This document shows, in pieces, positions 1 to 7,687 of a stretch of 8,351 bases of DNA; position 1 is the first letter of the stretch; every line of letters begins with the position of its first letter. The stretch lies in NCBI GenBank assembly GCA_964657795.1, contig CAZZWS010000181.1, forward strand, positions 1 through 8,351, read 5' to 3'. Origin of the DNA: CAHJXF01 sp964657795 (GTDB lineage: Bacteria > Pseudomonadota > Gammaproteobacteria > Burkholderiales > Burkholderiaceae_D). The notes under the pieces were generated by a model, which was not told the origin of the DNA, searched no databases, and saw only the letters and a program-made list of their open reading frames with translations. The position numbers and the translations under genes were made by a program.

Positions 1-1
1 T

Positions 2-106
2 CGACTGATCCGCATCGAGGATGGTGAAATCAAGCGCCTCGGGATCAAGGTCGATCGCTCCTGGCTGTATGCCAACAATCCCGATCGCGATATGAAGGTG
101 ACATGA
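2..106 (+). CDS. C-terminal end of an unidentified protein (5' part outside window)
   Basis: An open frame enters from the left edge and ends at TGA 104-106, giving 34 residues that finish WLYANNPDRDMKVT. The reading is supported by the ATGA arrangement at 103-106, where its stop overlaps the ATG of the next gene, a layout typical of translationally coupled genes in one operon. The fragment is mixed charged and hydrophobic (an IRIEDGEIKRLGIKVDRSW stretch) with no membrane segment. I do not recognise the family. Genes for LolA-like outer-membrane lipoprotein-sorting proteins or RND/MMPL transporters often precede DUF1302 genes, so such a product is possible, but nothing in these 34 residues shows it. 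Confidence 0.6.
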   Translation, partial: RLIRIEDGEIKRLGIKVDRSWLYANNPDRDMKVT

Positions 107-1575
107 GCCGGCTCGTGTCGATCGCGCTCATGACGAGGTCTTCGATGTCGGTCCGCCTTTTCACCGTCGCTTCGTTCGTCTGTGCCTCGTTTGCCGCGGC
201 CGCCGACCCTGCCGTGGCCGCCGATGTCGGCCAGGGATTGCACCTTCCGTCGTTGCTCGCGCTCGCGAGCGACGCACCGCCTCCCGCCTCGTCCGAGCCC
301 AAAGCCAGGGGCGGCATCGACTCGCTGCTGGCCGACGACAACCTCGAAGACCCGGTGGTGCCGACGACGAAGTTCTTCGGCTTCGACCAGCTGGAAGCGG
401 CGTACACGTATGCGCATCCCGGTCACTGGTCCAAGCTGACCAACCGCATCGAGCTCGGTGCGCAGGGCGGCTTCAGCGAGAACATCAAGTGGAAGATCAG
501 CGGTCGCTTCGACTACGGTGCGATCTACAGTCTGAGCAACTTCTACCCGCAAGCGGTGCGCGAGGATCAGCGCTACGACGGCCAGGTGCGCGAGACCTTC
601 GTCGACCTCGGCGCCGGCGACTTCGACCTTCGCCTCGGACGTCAGCAGATCATCTGGGGCGAGGTGGTCGGTCTGTTCGTGGCGGACGTGGTATCGGCGA
701 AGGACCTGCGCGAGTCGCTGGTCCAGGACTTCGACCTGCTGCGCATTCCGCAGTACGCGGCTCGGGGCGAATACTTCAGGAACGACATCCACCTCGAAGC
801 CATCTGGATCCCGTTCCCGACCGTCGACAGGATCGGCAAGCCGGGCAGCGACTTCTTCCCGTATCCGCCGCCGCCGCCGCCGCGTACGGCCTACGTGATC
901 AACAACGAGGTCAAGCCGGCGGAGGACGGATCGCAGCAGAATTTCGGCTTGCGAGCGTCGATCCTGCGCGGCGGCTGGGACGTGGCCGCGTTCGGCTATC
1001 GCAGCGTCGATGCGCAGCCCACGTTCTTCAGGCAGATCGCGCAGGCGCCGGTGCCGGCCTACGTCTACACGCCGCGTCACGAGAAGATCACGCAGTACGG
1101 CACCACGGTATCGAAGGACTTCAACGACTTCCTGTTCAAGGCGGAAGCCGTCTACACCATGGGGCAGAACTTCAACACGACGAATCCCGCCGACGGCGAC
1201 GGCGTGGTCGGTCAGAACTATCTCGACTACATCCTCAGCGTCGAGCTGCCGCTACCCGATGATTCGAGGATCAACGCCCAGTTGTTCCAACGCATCTACA
1301 AGCATCACGACGACTTCATCTATCCGAAACGGGTCGAGAGCGATGCGACGCTGTTCTGGTCCGGCAAGATCGGCCGGCTGTGGGAGCCGCAGATCCTGTT
1401 GATCCACAGTCTCAACCACAACGACTGGCTGGTGCGACCCAAGATGGTCTACAACCTCGCGAAGGAATGGCGCGCGGTGGCGGGCGTCGATATCTTCGGC
1501 GGCCATCCCACCGGCTTCTTCGGTCAGTACGACAAGCAGGACCGGGTGTACGTGGAAGTGCGACGGAGCTTCTGA
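103..1575 (+). CDS. DUF1302-family outer-membrane beta-barrel protein
   Basis: A 490-residue predicted outer-membrane protein. A signal peptide is visible: counting from Met15 (ATG at 145) there is a short basic start, a hydrophobic core (LFTVASFVCASFAAA) and AxA-type cleavage sites near residues 32-40. The mature part alternates polar and aromatic residues as in beta strands and ends in VYVEVRRSF, a terminal-phenylalanine signal recognised by the BAM assembly machine. The RLGRQQIIWGE segment (residues 177-187) followed by VADVVSAKDLRES is the hallmark of the DUF1302 family. Family members are poorly characterised and often sit beside genes for lipid or hydrophobic-compound transport. Residues 255-260 are six consecutive prolines, all CCG codons (865-882). 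The ATG at 103 overlaps the upstream stop, but Met15 gives a more usual signal peptide and may be the true start. Family call is firm; cargo or role is unknown. Confidence 0.85.
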   Translation: MSRLVSIALMTRSSMSVRLFTVASFVCASFAAAADPAVAADVGQGLHLPSLLALASDAPPPASSEPKARGGIDSLLADDNLEDPVVPTTKFFGFDQLEAAYTYAHPGHWSKLTNRIELGAQGGFSENIKWKISGRFDYGAIYSLSNFYPQAVREDQRYDGQVRETFVDLGAGDFDLRLGRQQIIWGEVVGLFVADVVSAKDLRESLVQDFDLLRIPQYAARGEYFRNDIHLEAIWIPFPTVDRIGKPGSDFFPYPPPPPPRTAYVINNEVKPAEDGSQQNFGLRASILRGGWDVAAFGYRSVDAQPTFFRQIAQAPVPAYVYTPRHEKITQYGTTVSKDFNDFLFKAEAVYTMGQNFNTTNPADGDGVVGQNYLDYILSVELPLPDDSRINAQLFQRIYKHHDDFIYPKRVESDATLFWSGKIGRLWEPQILLIHSLNHNDWLVRPKMVYNLAKEWRAVAGVDIFGGHPTGFFGQYDKQDRVYVEVRRSF

Positions 1576-1590
1576 GTCTTGCGCGGCCGT

Positions 1591-2451
1591 TCAATTCATC
1601 TTCAGCTGGTGCTTGGCGATGGCCAGCATGACTTTCTGCACCGGGTTGCTGTTGCCCCCCGGACGCCAGGTCTTCTTCAGGCGATAGCGATAGGCGTCGA
1701 AGTGCACGCCGTGAGGTGCCTGTCGGACGGGGCCGCGGTCGAGCAGGATCTTCAACGCTTCGGTGGCCGCGAAGCCTGCGCACAGCTGGCATGCCATCAC
1801 CGTCGACGGGCCCTTCTTGCTTTTGAGGTCGACGCGTGAACGGTCGACCAGGTAAGCGATCTGCAGCATGCGCGGCGACAGCCCGAGAAGGAAGCGGATG
1901 GCCTGCTCGTCCGGCGACAGACCCTCCAACCTGAAATAGTCCTCGAAGCTCATCCCGCCGGGCATGAAGTTGAGCAGCGCCACACCCATGCCGAGCGGCG
2001 CCGCCGTGATGGCGGGGATGCCGAGTTCGGCGCAGCGCGCGAAGACCTTGCGGCGGATGTCGATCGCGAAGTAATCCAGGCCATCGACGTAGAGGTCGAC
2101 GCCGGCGAGGAACGTGTCGATGCCTTCGACCGTCACGCCCTCGGGAAAACGCGCGAGCTGCAGATCGGGATTGATCGCCAGCGCCATCTCCGCCAGCGCA
2201 TCGAGTTTTGGAAGGCCCACCGTGGCCATCGAAGCGCCGGCCTGGCGATTGAAGTTCGCGAGACCGAACGTATCGAAGTCCGCGATGTGGAATGCGCCGA
2301 TGCCGAGGCGAGCCAGCGTGAGCAGGTGACTGCCGCCGACGCCTCCGAGGCCAGCCAGCGCCACGCGCTTGTTCTGCAGCCTCTTCTGCTCGGCAGCGGT
2401 GACCCAGCCGAGGTTTCGCGAGAACGCCTCGTCGTAGTCGAACGTGTTCAA
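1591..2451 (-). CDS. ThiF/E1-like (HesA/MoeB/ThiF) adenylyltransferase
   Basis: A 286-residue protein with an E1-type Rossmann fold, predicted cytoplasmic. The nucleotide-binding glycine motif GLGGVGG is at residues 34-40, followed by DFDTFGLANFNRQ (58-70). Asn66, Arg69, Lys82 and Asp126 fall where E. coli MoeB, from memory, has Asn70, Arg73, Lys86 and Asp130, all at a constant offset of four, so ATP binding and carboxylate adenylation look intact. A single CxxC (Cys221, Cys224) is present, against two in zinc-binding MoeB/ThiF, and no rhodanese domain is fused. Cys140 is the only other cysteine. The start is TTG at 2451, chosen because family homology begins with the first residues (FDYDEAFSRN) and no in-frame ATG or GTG lies between here and the upstream stop; GAG eight bases before it is a weak ribosome site. 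It lies 33 bases after the FeeM-like gene, apparently in one operon. The substrate is unknown. Confidence 0.9.
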   Translation of the reverse strand: MNTFDYDEAFSRNLGWVTAAEQKRLQNKRVALAGLGGVGGSHLLTLARLGIGAFHIADFDTFGLANFNRQAGASMATVGLPKLDALAEMALAINPDLQLARFPEGVTVEGIDTFLAGVDLYVDGLDYFAIDIRRKVFARCAELGIPAITAAPLGMGVALLNFMPGGMSFEDYFRLEGLSPDEQAIRFLLGLSPRMLQIAYLVDRSRVDLKSKKGPSTVMACQLCAGFAATEALKILLDRGPVRQAPHGVHFDAYRYRLKKTWRPGGNSNPVQKVMLAIAKHQLKMN

Positions 2452-2484
2452 CGCGTCATCTCGATCCGATCCACCGGGGCTCGC

Positions 2485-3330
2485 TCAGCTGAGCTTGCCG
2501 AGCCGACCGATGATGCCGCGTTCTTCGACGTCCGAGAAGAAGTACGGATAGAGCGACTTCTCGGCACGAGCCAGTTCGGGATGCCCACCGAACTTCCGGA
2601 TCTGCTCTTCCGAGTGCCTGAAATCGAGGCGCAGCAGCACGGCAGGCGCGTTGACGCGGGCGTTCAGGCGTTCCGGTCCACGCTGCTCGAATCCGAGCAT
2701 CTGCTGATAGAACCTGACATGACGCGGATTGACCTCGATGAGCAGATCCGAGAACCCGTTCATGCGATGCGAATAGATGTAGGCGATGTGGAACAGCGTC
2801 GCGAGCACGCGCTTCGACCGGATCGCGCCGTCGACCGCCAGCTTGGTGAATTCGCAGATGCGGGCCCCGTCGTCGCGCAGCTTGTCGAGCTCGTCCTTGT
2901 AGAGGTCGTCGACCAGCAGGCCTTCGTCGGGCGAATCGAAGCCGATGCTGATCGTGGCCATCGGCGACGTGCCGTGCGACGCGACCAGCGTGATGCGGTT
3001 GGGCTGACGCTTCGCATGCCACGCGATCTTGTAGCCGCGCCACGCGTACATCTTCTTGACCAGCATGCTGGCGGTATTGCGGCGCCCGTCGTTGTCCGCG
3101 AGGCGCACCTTGAACAACGTCTGGCTGAGAGCGAGCTCGCTCTGTCCCGCGGGTTCGTTCTGATCCACGACCAGCGAGGTCAACGCCCGCGCGTTCTCGT
3201 AAGGGACGCCGACGATGGTACGGCCGCCGAGTTCATCGGACGGCGCGGCGACGACTGTATCGTCAGCCATTTCCTGGGTAGCACGCCAACTCTTCAAGGT
3301 CCGCTCCGCGTAGACTTTTGCGCCCAACAT
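2485..3330 (-). CDS. FeeM-like N-acyl amino acid synthase (GNAT-fold acyltransferase)
   Basis: A 281-residue protein resembling the FeeM catalytic core, the long-chain N-acyl amino acid synthases related to acyl-homoserine-lactone synthases. Such enzymes move a fatty acyl chain from acyl carrier protein to the amino group of an amino acid. Visible family features are the central CEFTKLAVD segment (residues 159-167, with Glu160), preceded by a strand carrying ATISIGFDSPDEGL, and the LIEVNPRHVRFYQQMLGFE segment around Asn201-Tyr208, followed by ARVNAPAVLLRLDF. No signal peptide or membrane helix is seen. It is the first gene of a minus-strand unit with the ThiF-like gene. The start is uncertain: AGGAG abuts the ATG at 3330 with no spacer, whereas TTG at 3297 (residue 12) has GGAG six bases upstream; Met21 is a third option. 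Exosortase-associated acyltransferases are relatives, so the acceptor could be something other than an amino acid. Confidence 0.8.
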   Translation of the reverse strand: MLGAKVYAERTLKSWRATQEMADDTVVAAPSDELGGRTIVGVPYENARALTSLVVDQNEPAGQSELALSQTLFKVRLADNDGRRNTASMLVKKMYAWRGYKIAWHAKRQPNRITLVASHGTSPMATISIGFDSPDEGLLVDDLYKDELDKLRDDGARICEFTKLAVDGAIRSKRVLATLFHIAYIYSHRMNGFSDLLIEVNPRHVRFYQQMLGFEQRGPERLNARVNAPAVLLRLDFRHSEEQIRKFGGHPELARAEKSLYPYFFSDVEERGIIGRLGKLS

Positions 3331-3335
3331 CTCCT
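3304..3335 (-). promoter_or_regulatory. Competing ribosome-binding sites for the FeeM-like gene
   Basis: On the minus strand, AGGAG (3335-3331) directly touches the ATG at 3330-3328, leaving no spacer. A second site, GGAG (3307-3304), lies six bases before TTG at 3297-3295. The second geometry is normal, so translation may begin at TTG, giving a 270-residue protein. The first AGGAG could also serve the TTG at 3327-3325, three bases downstream. Confidence 0.4.
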
Positions 3336-3391
3336 GTCCGACTTTGCATGCGCGAACAGGGCTCGCGCGTCTGGAGCGTCGTCTTCGATCG

Positions 3392-3397
3392 ATCGTA
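3392..3397 (-). promoter_or_regulatory. Possible extended -10 for the FeeM-like/ThiF-like unit
   Basis: The minus strand reads TGC-TACGAT, an extended -10 element with four of six consensus bases, about 60 bases before the first candidate start. No convincing -35 box lies 16-18 bases upstream. The element overlaps the perfect palindrome CGATCGATCG (3386-3395). No equally good plus-strand promoter for the divergent aminotransferase is visible in 3331-3498. Confidence 0.3.
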
Positions 3398-3498
3398 GCA
3401 CACGAGATATTGCAGATTCGCGCACACGATCACGAGCGTCACGAGACATCGCCACACCCTGTTTATCGACGTGCCGCAACACAACTTGAGAAACCGAA

Positions 3499-4830
3499 GT
3501 GACGACCGAAACGACCGCACTCGACGCCTGGTGGATGCCCTTCACCGCGAACCGGAATTTCAAGGAAGCACCTCGCCTGCTGGTCTCGGCCGAAGGGATG
3601 CATTACCGCAGCCACGATGGCCGCGACATCCTCGACGGCACGGCCGGACTGTGGTGCGTCAACGCCGGGCACGGTCGTCCAAGGATCAGCCAGGCCATCG
3701 CCGACAGCGCCCGCGCGCTCGACTTCGCACCGACGTTCCAGATGGGGCATCCGTCGGCGTTCGAACTTGCCGAGCGGCTGGTCGACTTCGCCGCGCGAGG
3801 ACGCAACGATCATCCATTTTCGCAGGTCTTCTACACGAACTCCGGCTCGGAGGCGGTCGACACCGCGTTGAAGATGGCGCTCGCGTATCACCGCGTCCGC
3901 GGGGACGGCACCCGCACCCGGCTGATCGGCCGCGAGCGCGGCTATCACGGCGTGGGCTTCGGCGGCATCTCGGTCGGCGGCATCGTCAACAACCGCAAGT
4001 GGTTCGGATCGCTGCTGTCGGGCGTGGACCACATGCCGCACACCCACGATCCGGCGCGCAACGCGTTCAGCCGCGGCGTCCCGCTGCACGGCGCCGAGAT
4101 CGCCGACGAGCTCGAACGCATCGTCGCGCTGCACGACGCATCGACGATCGCGGCCGTGATCGTCGAGCCGGTGGCCGGGTCGACCGGGGTGCTGGTCCCG
4201 CCCGTCGGCTATTTGCAGCGGCTGCGCGACCTCTGCACGAAGCACGGCATCCTGCTGATCTTCGACGAGGTCATCACGGGCTTCGGACGCCTCGGCACGC
4301 CGTTCGCCAGCGACTGGTTCGGCGTCGAACCGGACCTGATGACGGTTGCCAAGGGCATCACCAACGGCTGCGTGCCGATGGGCGCGGTCTTCGTCAAGCC
4401 GCACGTCCACGACGCGTTCATGCACGGGCCCGAAGGGGCGATCGAATTCTTCCACGGCTATACGTATTCGGGCCACCCGCTCGCCTGCGCCGCGGCGCTC
4501 GCGACCCTCGACGAGTACGAGGAGAGCGGCGCGTTCGCCAACGCGGCGGCGATGGCGCCGGTCTTCGAGGACGCGTTGCACGCGCTGCGCGGCAAGCCGC
4601 ATGTCGTCGACATCCGCAACCTCGGTCTCGTCGGTGGCGTCGAGCTGGCGGCGCGGCCGGGCTTCCCGGGTGCGCGGGGCATGGATGCGTTCAAGCGGGC
4701 CTACGAGCGCGGCATCTTGGTTCGCGTCACTGGCGACACGCTGGCGATGTCGCCGCCGCTGATCATCGACCGGGCGCAGATCGGGCAGCTCGTGGAGACG
4801 CTCGGCGAGGTGCTGGACACGATCGGGTGA
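3499..4830 (+). CDS. Omega-amino acid:pyruvate aminotransferase (class III, PLP-dependent)
   Basis: A 443-residue cytoplasmic PLP enzyme of aminotransferase class III, close to beta-alanine/omega-amino acid:pyruvate transaminases, which move a terminal amino group to pyruvate to make alanine. Key residues are in place: LWCVNAGHG with Trp52 in the substrate pocket, SGSEA (115-119) for the cofactor phosphate, Tyr149-His150 next to the ring, Asp256 in FDEVITGFGR for the pyridine nitrogen, and the Schiff-base Lys285 in VAKGITNG. Arg409 in VRVTGDTLAMSPPLI matches the mobile arginine (Arg414 in the Pseudomonas putida enzyme, from memory) that binds the substrate carboxylate. Length is normal. The start is GTG at 3499, with GAG eight bases upstream. 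It is divergent from the FeeM-like gene across 168 bases. Related taurine or putrescine transaminases cannot be excluded by sequence alone. Confidence 0.93.
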   Translation: MTTETTALDAWWMPFTANRNFKEAPRLLVSAEGMHYRSHDGRDILDGTAGLWCVNAGHGRPRISQAIADSARALDFAPTFQMGHPSAFELAERLVDFAARGRNDHPFSQVFYTNSGSEAVDTALKMALAYHRVRGDGTRTRLIGRERGYHGVGFGGISVGGIVNNRKWFGSLLSGVDHMPHTHDPARNAFSRGVPLHGAEIADELERIVALHDASTIAAVIVEPVAGSTGVLVPPVGYLQRLRDLCTKHGILLIFDEVITGFGRLGTPFASDWFGVEPDLMTVAKGITNGCVPMGAVFVKPHVHDAFMHGPEGAIEFFHGYTYSGHPLACAAALATLDEYEESGAFANAAAMAPVFEDALHALRGKPHVVDIRNLGLVGGVELAARPGFPGARGMDAFKRAYERGILVRVTGDTLAMSPPLIIDRAQIGQLVETLGEVLDTIG

Positions 4831-4833
4831 CGA

Positions 4834-4864
4834 GGCGGGTCGGCGATTCCTTGTTCGACTCGCC
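4834..4864 (+). repeat. Inverted repeat after the aminotransferase gene
   Basis: GGCGGGTCG (4834-4842) can pair with CGACTCGCC (4856-4864) through nine base pairs including one G-U wobble, around a 13-base loop. It starts four bases after the aminotransferase stop. No T-run follows, so it is not a standard intrinsic terminator; it could stabilise the 3' end or assist Rho-dependent termination. Confidence 0.5.
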
Positions 4865-4865
4865 C

Positions 4866-4883
4866 GTGGCGCTAAGCGCTCAC
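4866..4883. repeat. Imperfect palindrome overlapping the helicase promoter -35 region
   Basis: GTGGCGCTAAGCGCTCAC folds or reads as an imperfect palindrome: GTG/CAC and GCGC/GCGC arms around TAA, with one unpaired T. It ends seven bases before the -10 element and covers the expected -35 position, where an operator would be placed. No regulator can be named. Confidence 0.35.
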
Positions 4884-4886
4884 GTC

Positions 4887-4895
4887 TGCGATAAT
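4887..4895 (+). promoter_or_regulatory. Extended -10 promoter upstream of the RhlE-like helicase gene
   Basis: TGC-GATAAT is an extended -10 element with five of six consensus bases (GATAAT at 4890-4895). The expected -35 position (about 4867-4872, TGGCGC) matches poorly, as is usual for TGn-type promoters. Transcription would start near 4902, about 95 bases before the helicase start and 26 bases before the small upstream ORF. Confidence 0.5.
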
Positions 4896-4927
4896 GCTGC
4901 CCCGCCCAGCAGACCGTCGAGGACGAG

Positions 4928-4984
4928 ATGGTGTTCGTTCGCGCGATCGCCCTGCGACTCTGCATCTGTGCTCACCGACCGTGA
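4928..4984 (+). CDS. Possible 18-codon upstream ORF (leader peptide)
   Basis: ATG at 4928 begins an ORF encoding MVFVRAIALRLCICAHRP, ending at TGA 4982-4984. GAGG lies a few bases before the ATG, giving it a better ribosome site than the helicase start 12 bases beyond its stop. It is in the same frame as the helicase gene. It could be a leader that couples or attenuates helicase translation, or chance; no homology is recognisable in so short a peptide. Confidence 0.25.
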   Translation: MVFVRAIALRLCICAHRP

Positions 4985-4996
4985 TCGAAACCCGAA

Positions 4997-6580
<1,584 letters not shown>

Positions 6581-6613
6581 TCGCGGCAGGATGTCGCGGG
6601 GTCGACTTCGGTC

Positions 6614-7624
6614 TCACCGCGTCGTCCCGCCATTCCACCGTGCGGCCCACGCGGCCGTCGCGTGCTCCCAGAACGTTTCGATCGTCGCGACCTTCGGCAG
6701 GACCAGGTCCAGATGTCCGGCAGCCACCTGCAAGGCCTCCAGCGGACGGCTTCGGTCGAGCGCCGTCGCTCCGCTGCTCTTGGCGAGCTTCTGGCCGTCG
6801 GCGTCAAGCACCAGCGGCACGTGCAGCGTCCGCGGCTGCGGCAGGCCCAACAGGTCCTGCAGCCACCTTTGGCGTGGGGTCGAGTCGAGCAGATCGCTGC
6901 CCCGGACCACGTCGGTGATTCCCTGGTCGGCATCGTCGACGACCATCGCGAGCTGATAGGCCCACAGCCCGTCCGCTCGCCTCACCACGAAGTCGCCGAC
7001 GTCGCGCGCGAGGTTCTGGCGAAAGACGCCGGCGGCACGATCGTCGACGAGGACGTCGTGATCCGGCACGCGCACACGCCAGGCGCGCGCCGACCGGCCC
7101 GCAGCGAGGCCGGCGCGACAGGTGCCCGGATAGACCGCCGCGACGCCGCGCCCCGGCTCGACGGCTTCCTCGATCTCGCGACGCGTGCAGCCGCACGGGT
7201 AGAGCGCTCCGCTGGTCCGCATTCGCTCGAACGCGTCGCGATAGAGCGCGTCGCGATCGCGCTGCCGGACGACAGGCCCGTCCCAACGGAATCCGAAAGC
7301 GGCCAGCGTCGCGATGATGTCGTCGGCCGCACCGGCCACTTCGCGCGGACGGTCGACGTCCTCGATGCGGACGAGCCAGCGACCGCCGCGCGCGCGGACG
7401 TCGAGCCAGCTCGCCATGGCCGCGACGAGCGAGCCCGCGTGGAGCGGCCCGCTCGGCGACGGCGCAAAGCGACCGATGACGGGGCCGACGACGGCGCCGA
7501 TGACAGGGCCGACCGCCCTCCCGACAACAAGATCGGAACGTGACGCGCCGCCGCGTTCGACGGGCGATGTCGCGTCGTTGTCCAGTGGCGACGCCGTGGT
7601 CGTCGATTTATCCGCTTGATGCAC
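6614..7624 (-). CDS. gluQ: Glutamyl-Q tRNA(Asp) synthetase
   Basis: A 336-residue truncated class I glutamyl-tRNA synthetase homologue. GluQ lacks the anticodon-binding domain and attaches glutamate to the queuosine base of tRNA(Asp). The core opens with GRFAPSPSGPLHAGS, whose His62-Ala-Gly-Ser65 is the HIGH-type ATP motif; KLAKS (279-283) is the KMSKS-type motif. RIEDVDRPR is the glutamate-site segment. Cys144, Cys146, Tyr165 and Cys169 reproduce the C-x-C...YPGTC zinc site of GluQ, separating it from full GltX. The start is set at GTG 7624, with GAG seven bases upstream, because no ATG, GTG or TTG occurs between it and the core; the open frame runs further only for lack of stops. This leaves an atypical N-terminal extension of about 50 residues containing a repeated VGPVIG. 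It converges on the helicase gene with 33 bases between the stops and no evident terminator. Confidence 0.92.
   Translation of the reverse strand: MHQADKSTTTASPLDNDATSPVERGGASRSDLVVGRAVGPVIGAVVGPVIGRFAPSPSGPLHAGSLVAAMASWLDVRARGGRWLVRIEDVDRPREVAGAADDIIATLAAFGFRWDGPVVRQRDRDALYRDAFERMRTSGALYPCGCTRREIEEAVEPGRGVAAVYPGTCRAGLAAGRSARAWRVRVPDHDVLVDDRAAGVFRQNLARDVGDFVVRRADGLWAYQLAMVVDDADQGITDVVRGSDLLDSTPRQRWLQDLLGLPQPRTLHVPLVLDADGQKLAKSSGATALDRSRPLEALQVAAGHLDLVLPKVATIETFWEHATAAWAARWNGGTTR
7471..7518. repeat. Two-copy 24-bp imperfect tandem repeat within the 5' end of gluQ
   Basis: CCGATGACGGGGCCGAC (7473-7489) recurs as CCGATGACAGGGCCGAC (7497-7513), a 24-base period with one mismatch over 17 bases. 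On the minus strand it encodes the duplicated VGPVIG just before the conserved GRFAPSP core of GluQ. The period is a multiple of three, so the frame is kept. Confidence 0.75.
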
Positions 7625-7641
7625 AGATACGCTCGGCCGCT

Positions 7642-7650
7642 TGCGATAAT
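7642..7650 (+). promoter_or_regulatory. Extended -10 promoter facing the sensor gene
   Basis: TGC-GATAAT (GATAAT at 7645-7650) is identical to the element before the helicase gene. No good -35 is seen at the usual distance. The predicted start near 7657 would leave a leader of about 230 bases before the sensor start. The site lies only about 20 bases upstream of the divergent gluQ start. Confidence 0.45.
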
Positions 7651-7669
7651 CCGGGGCGATGGCGCATGG

Positions 7670-7687
7670 GTGACCGGTGCGGGTCAC
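7670..7687. repeat. Inverted repeat just downstream of the sensor promoter
   Basis: GTGACC-GGTGCG-GGTCAC has perfect six-base arms around a six-base spacer. It begins about 13 bases after the predicted transcription start. It could be an operator for a dimeric repressor or a hairpin in the leader RNA. It is short enough for chance in GC-rich DNA. Confidence 0.4.

Noticed and set aside
3386..3395. Palindrome CGATCGATCG as an operator
   Set aside because: It is a perfect 10-base palindrome, but CGATCG is very common in this DNA; it is mentioned only in connection with the possible promoter.
3401..3445. CACGAG repeated at 3401, 3431 and 3440 as regulator sites
   Set aside because: Six-base copies with irregular spacing are expected by chance in this composition.
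2287..3489. Plus-strand ORF of 400 codons opposite the acyltransferase and ThiF-like genes
   Set aside because: It lies antisense to two genes with clear family motifs and its translation is Arg/Glu/Val-rich without motifs, the usual mirror of GC-rich coding DNA.
3463..4965. Minus-strand ORF of 500 codons opposite the aminotransferase
   Set aside because: The plus strand encodes a complete aminotransferase with all catalytic residues; the antisense product is low-complexity Arg/Ala/Asp.
6581..6613. Bidirectional terminator between the helicase and gluQ
   Set aside because: The repeated TCGCGG there is direct, not inverted, and no stem with a T-run is present.
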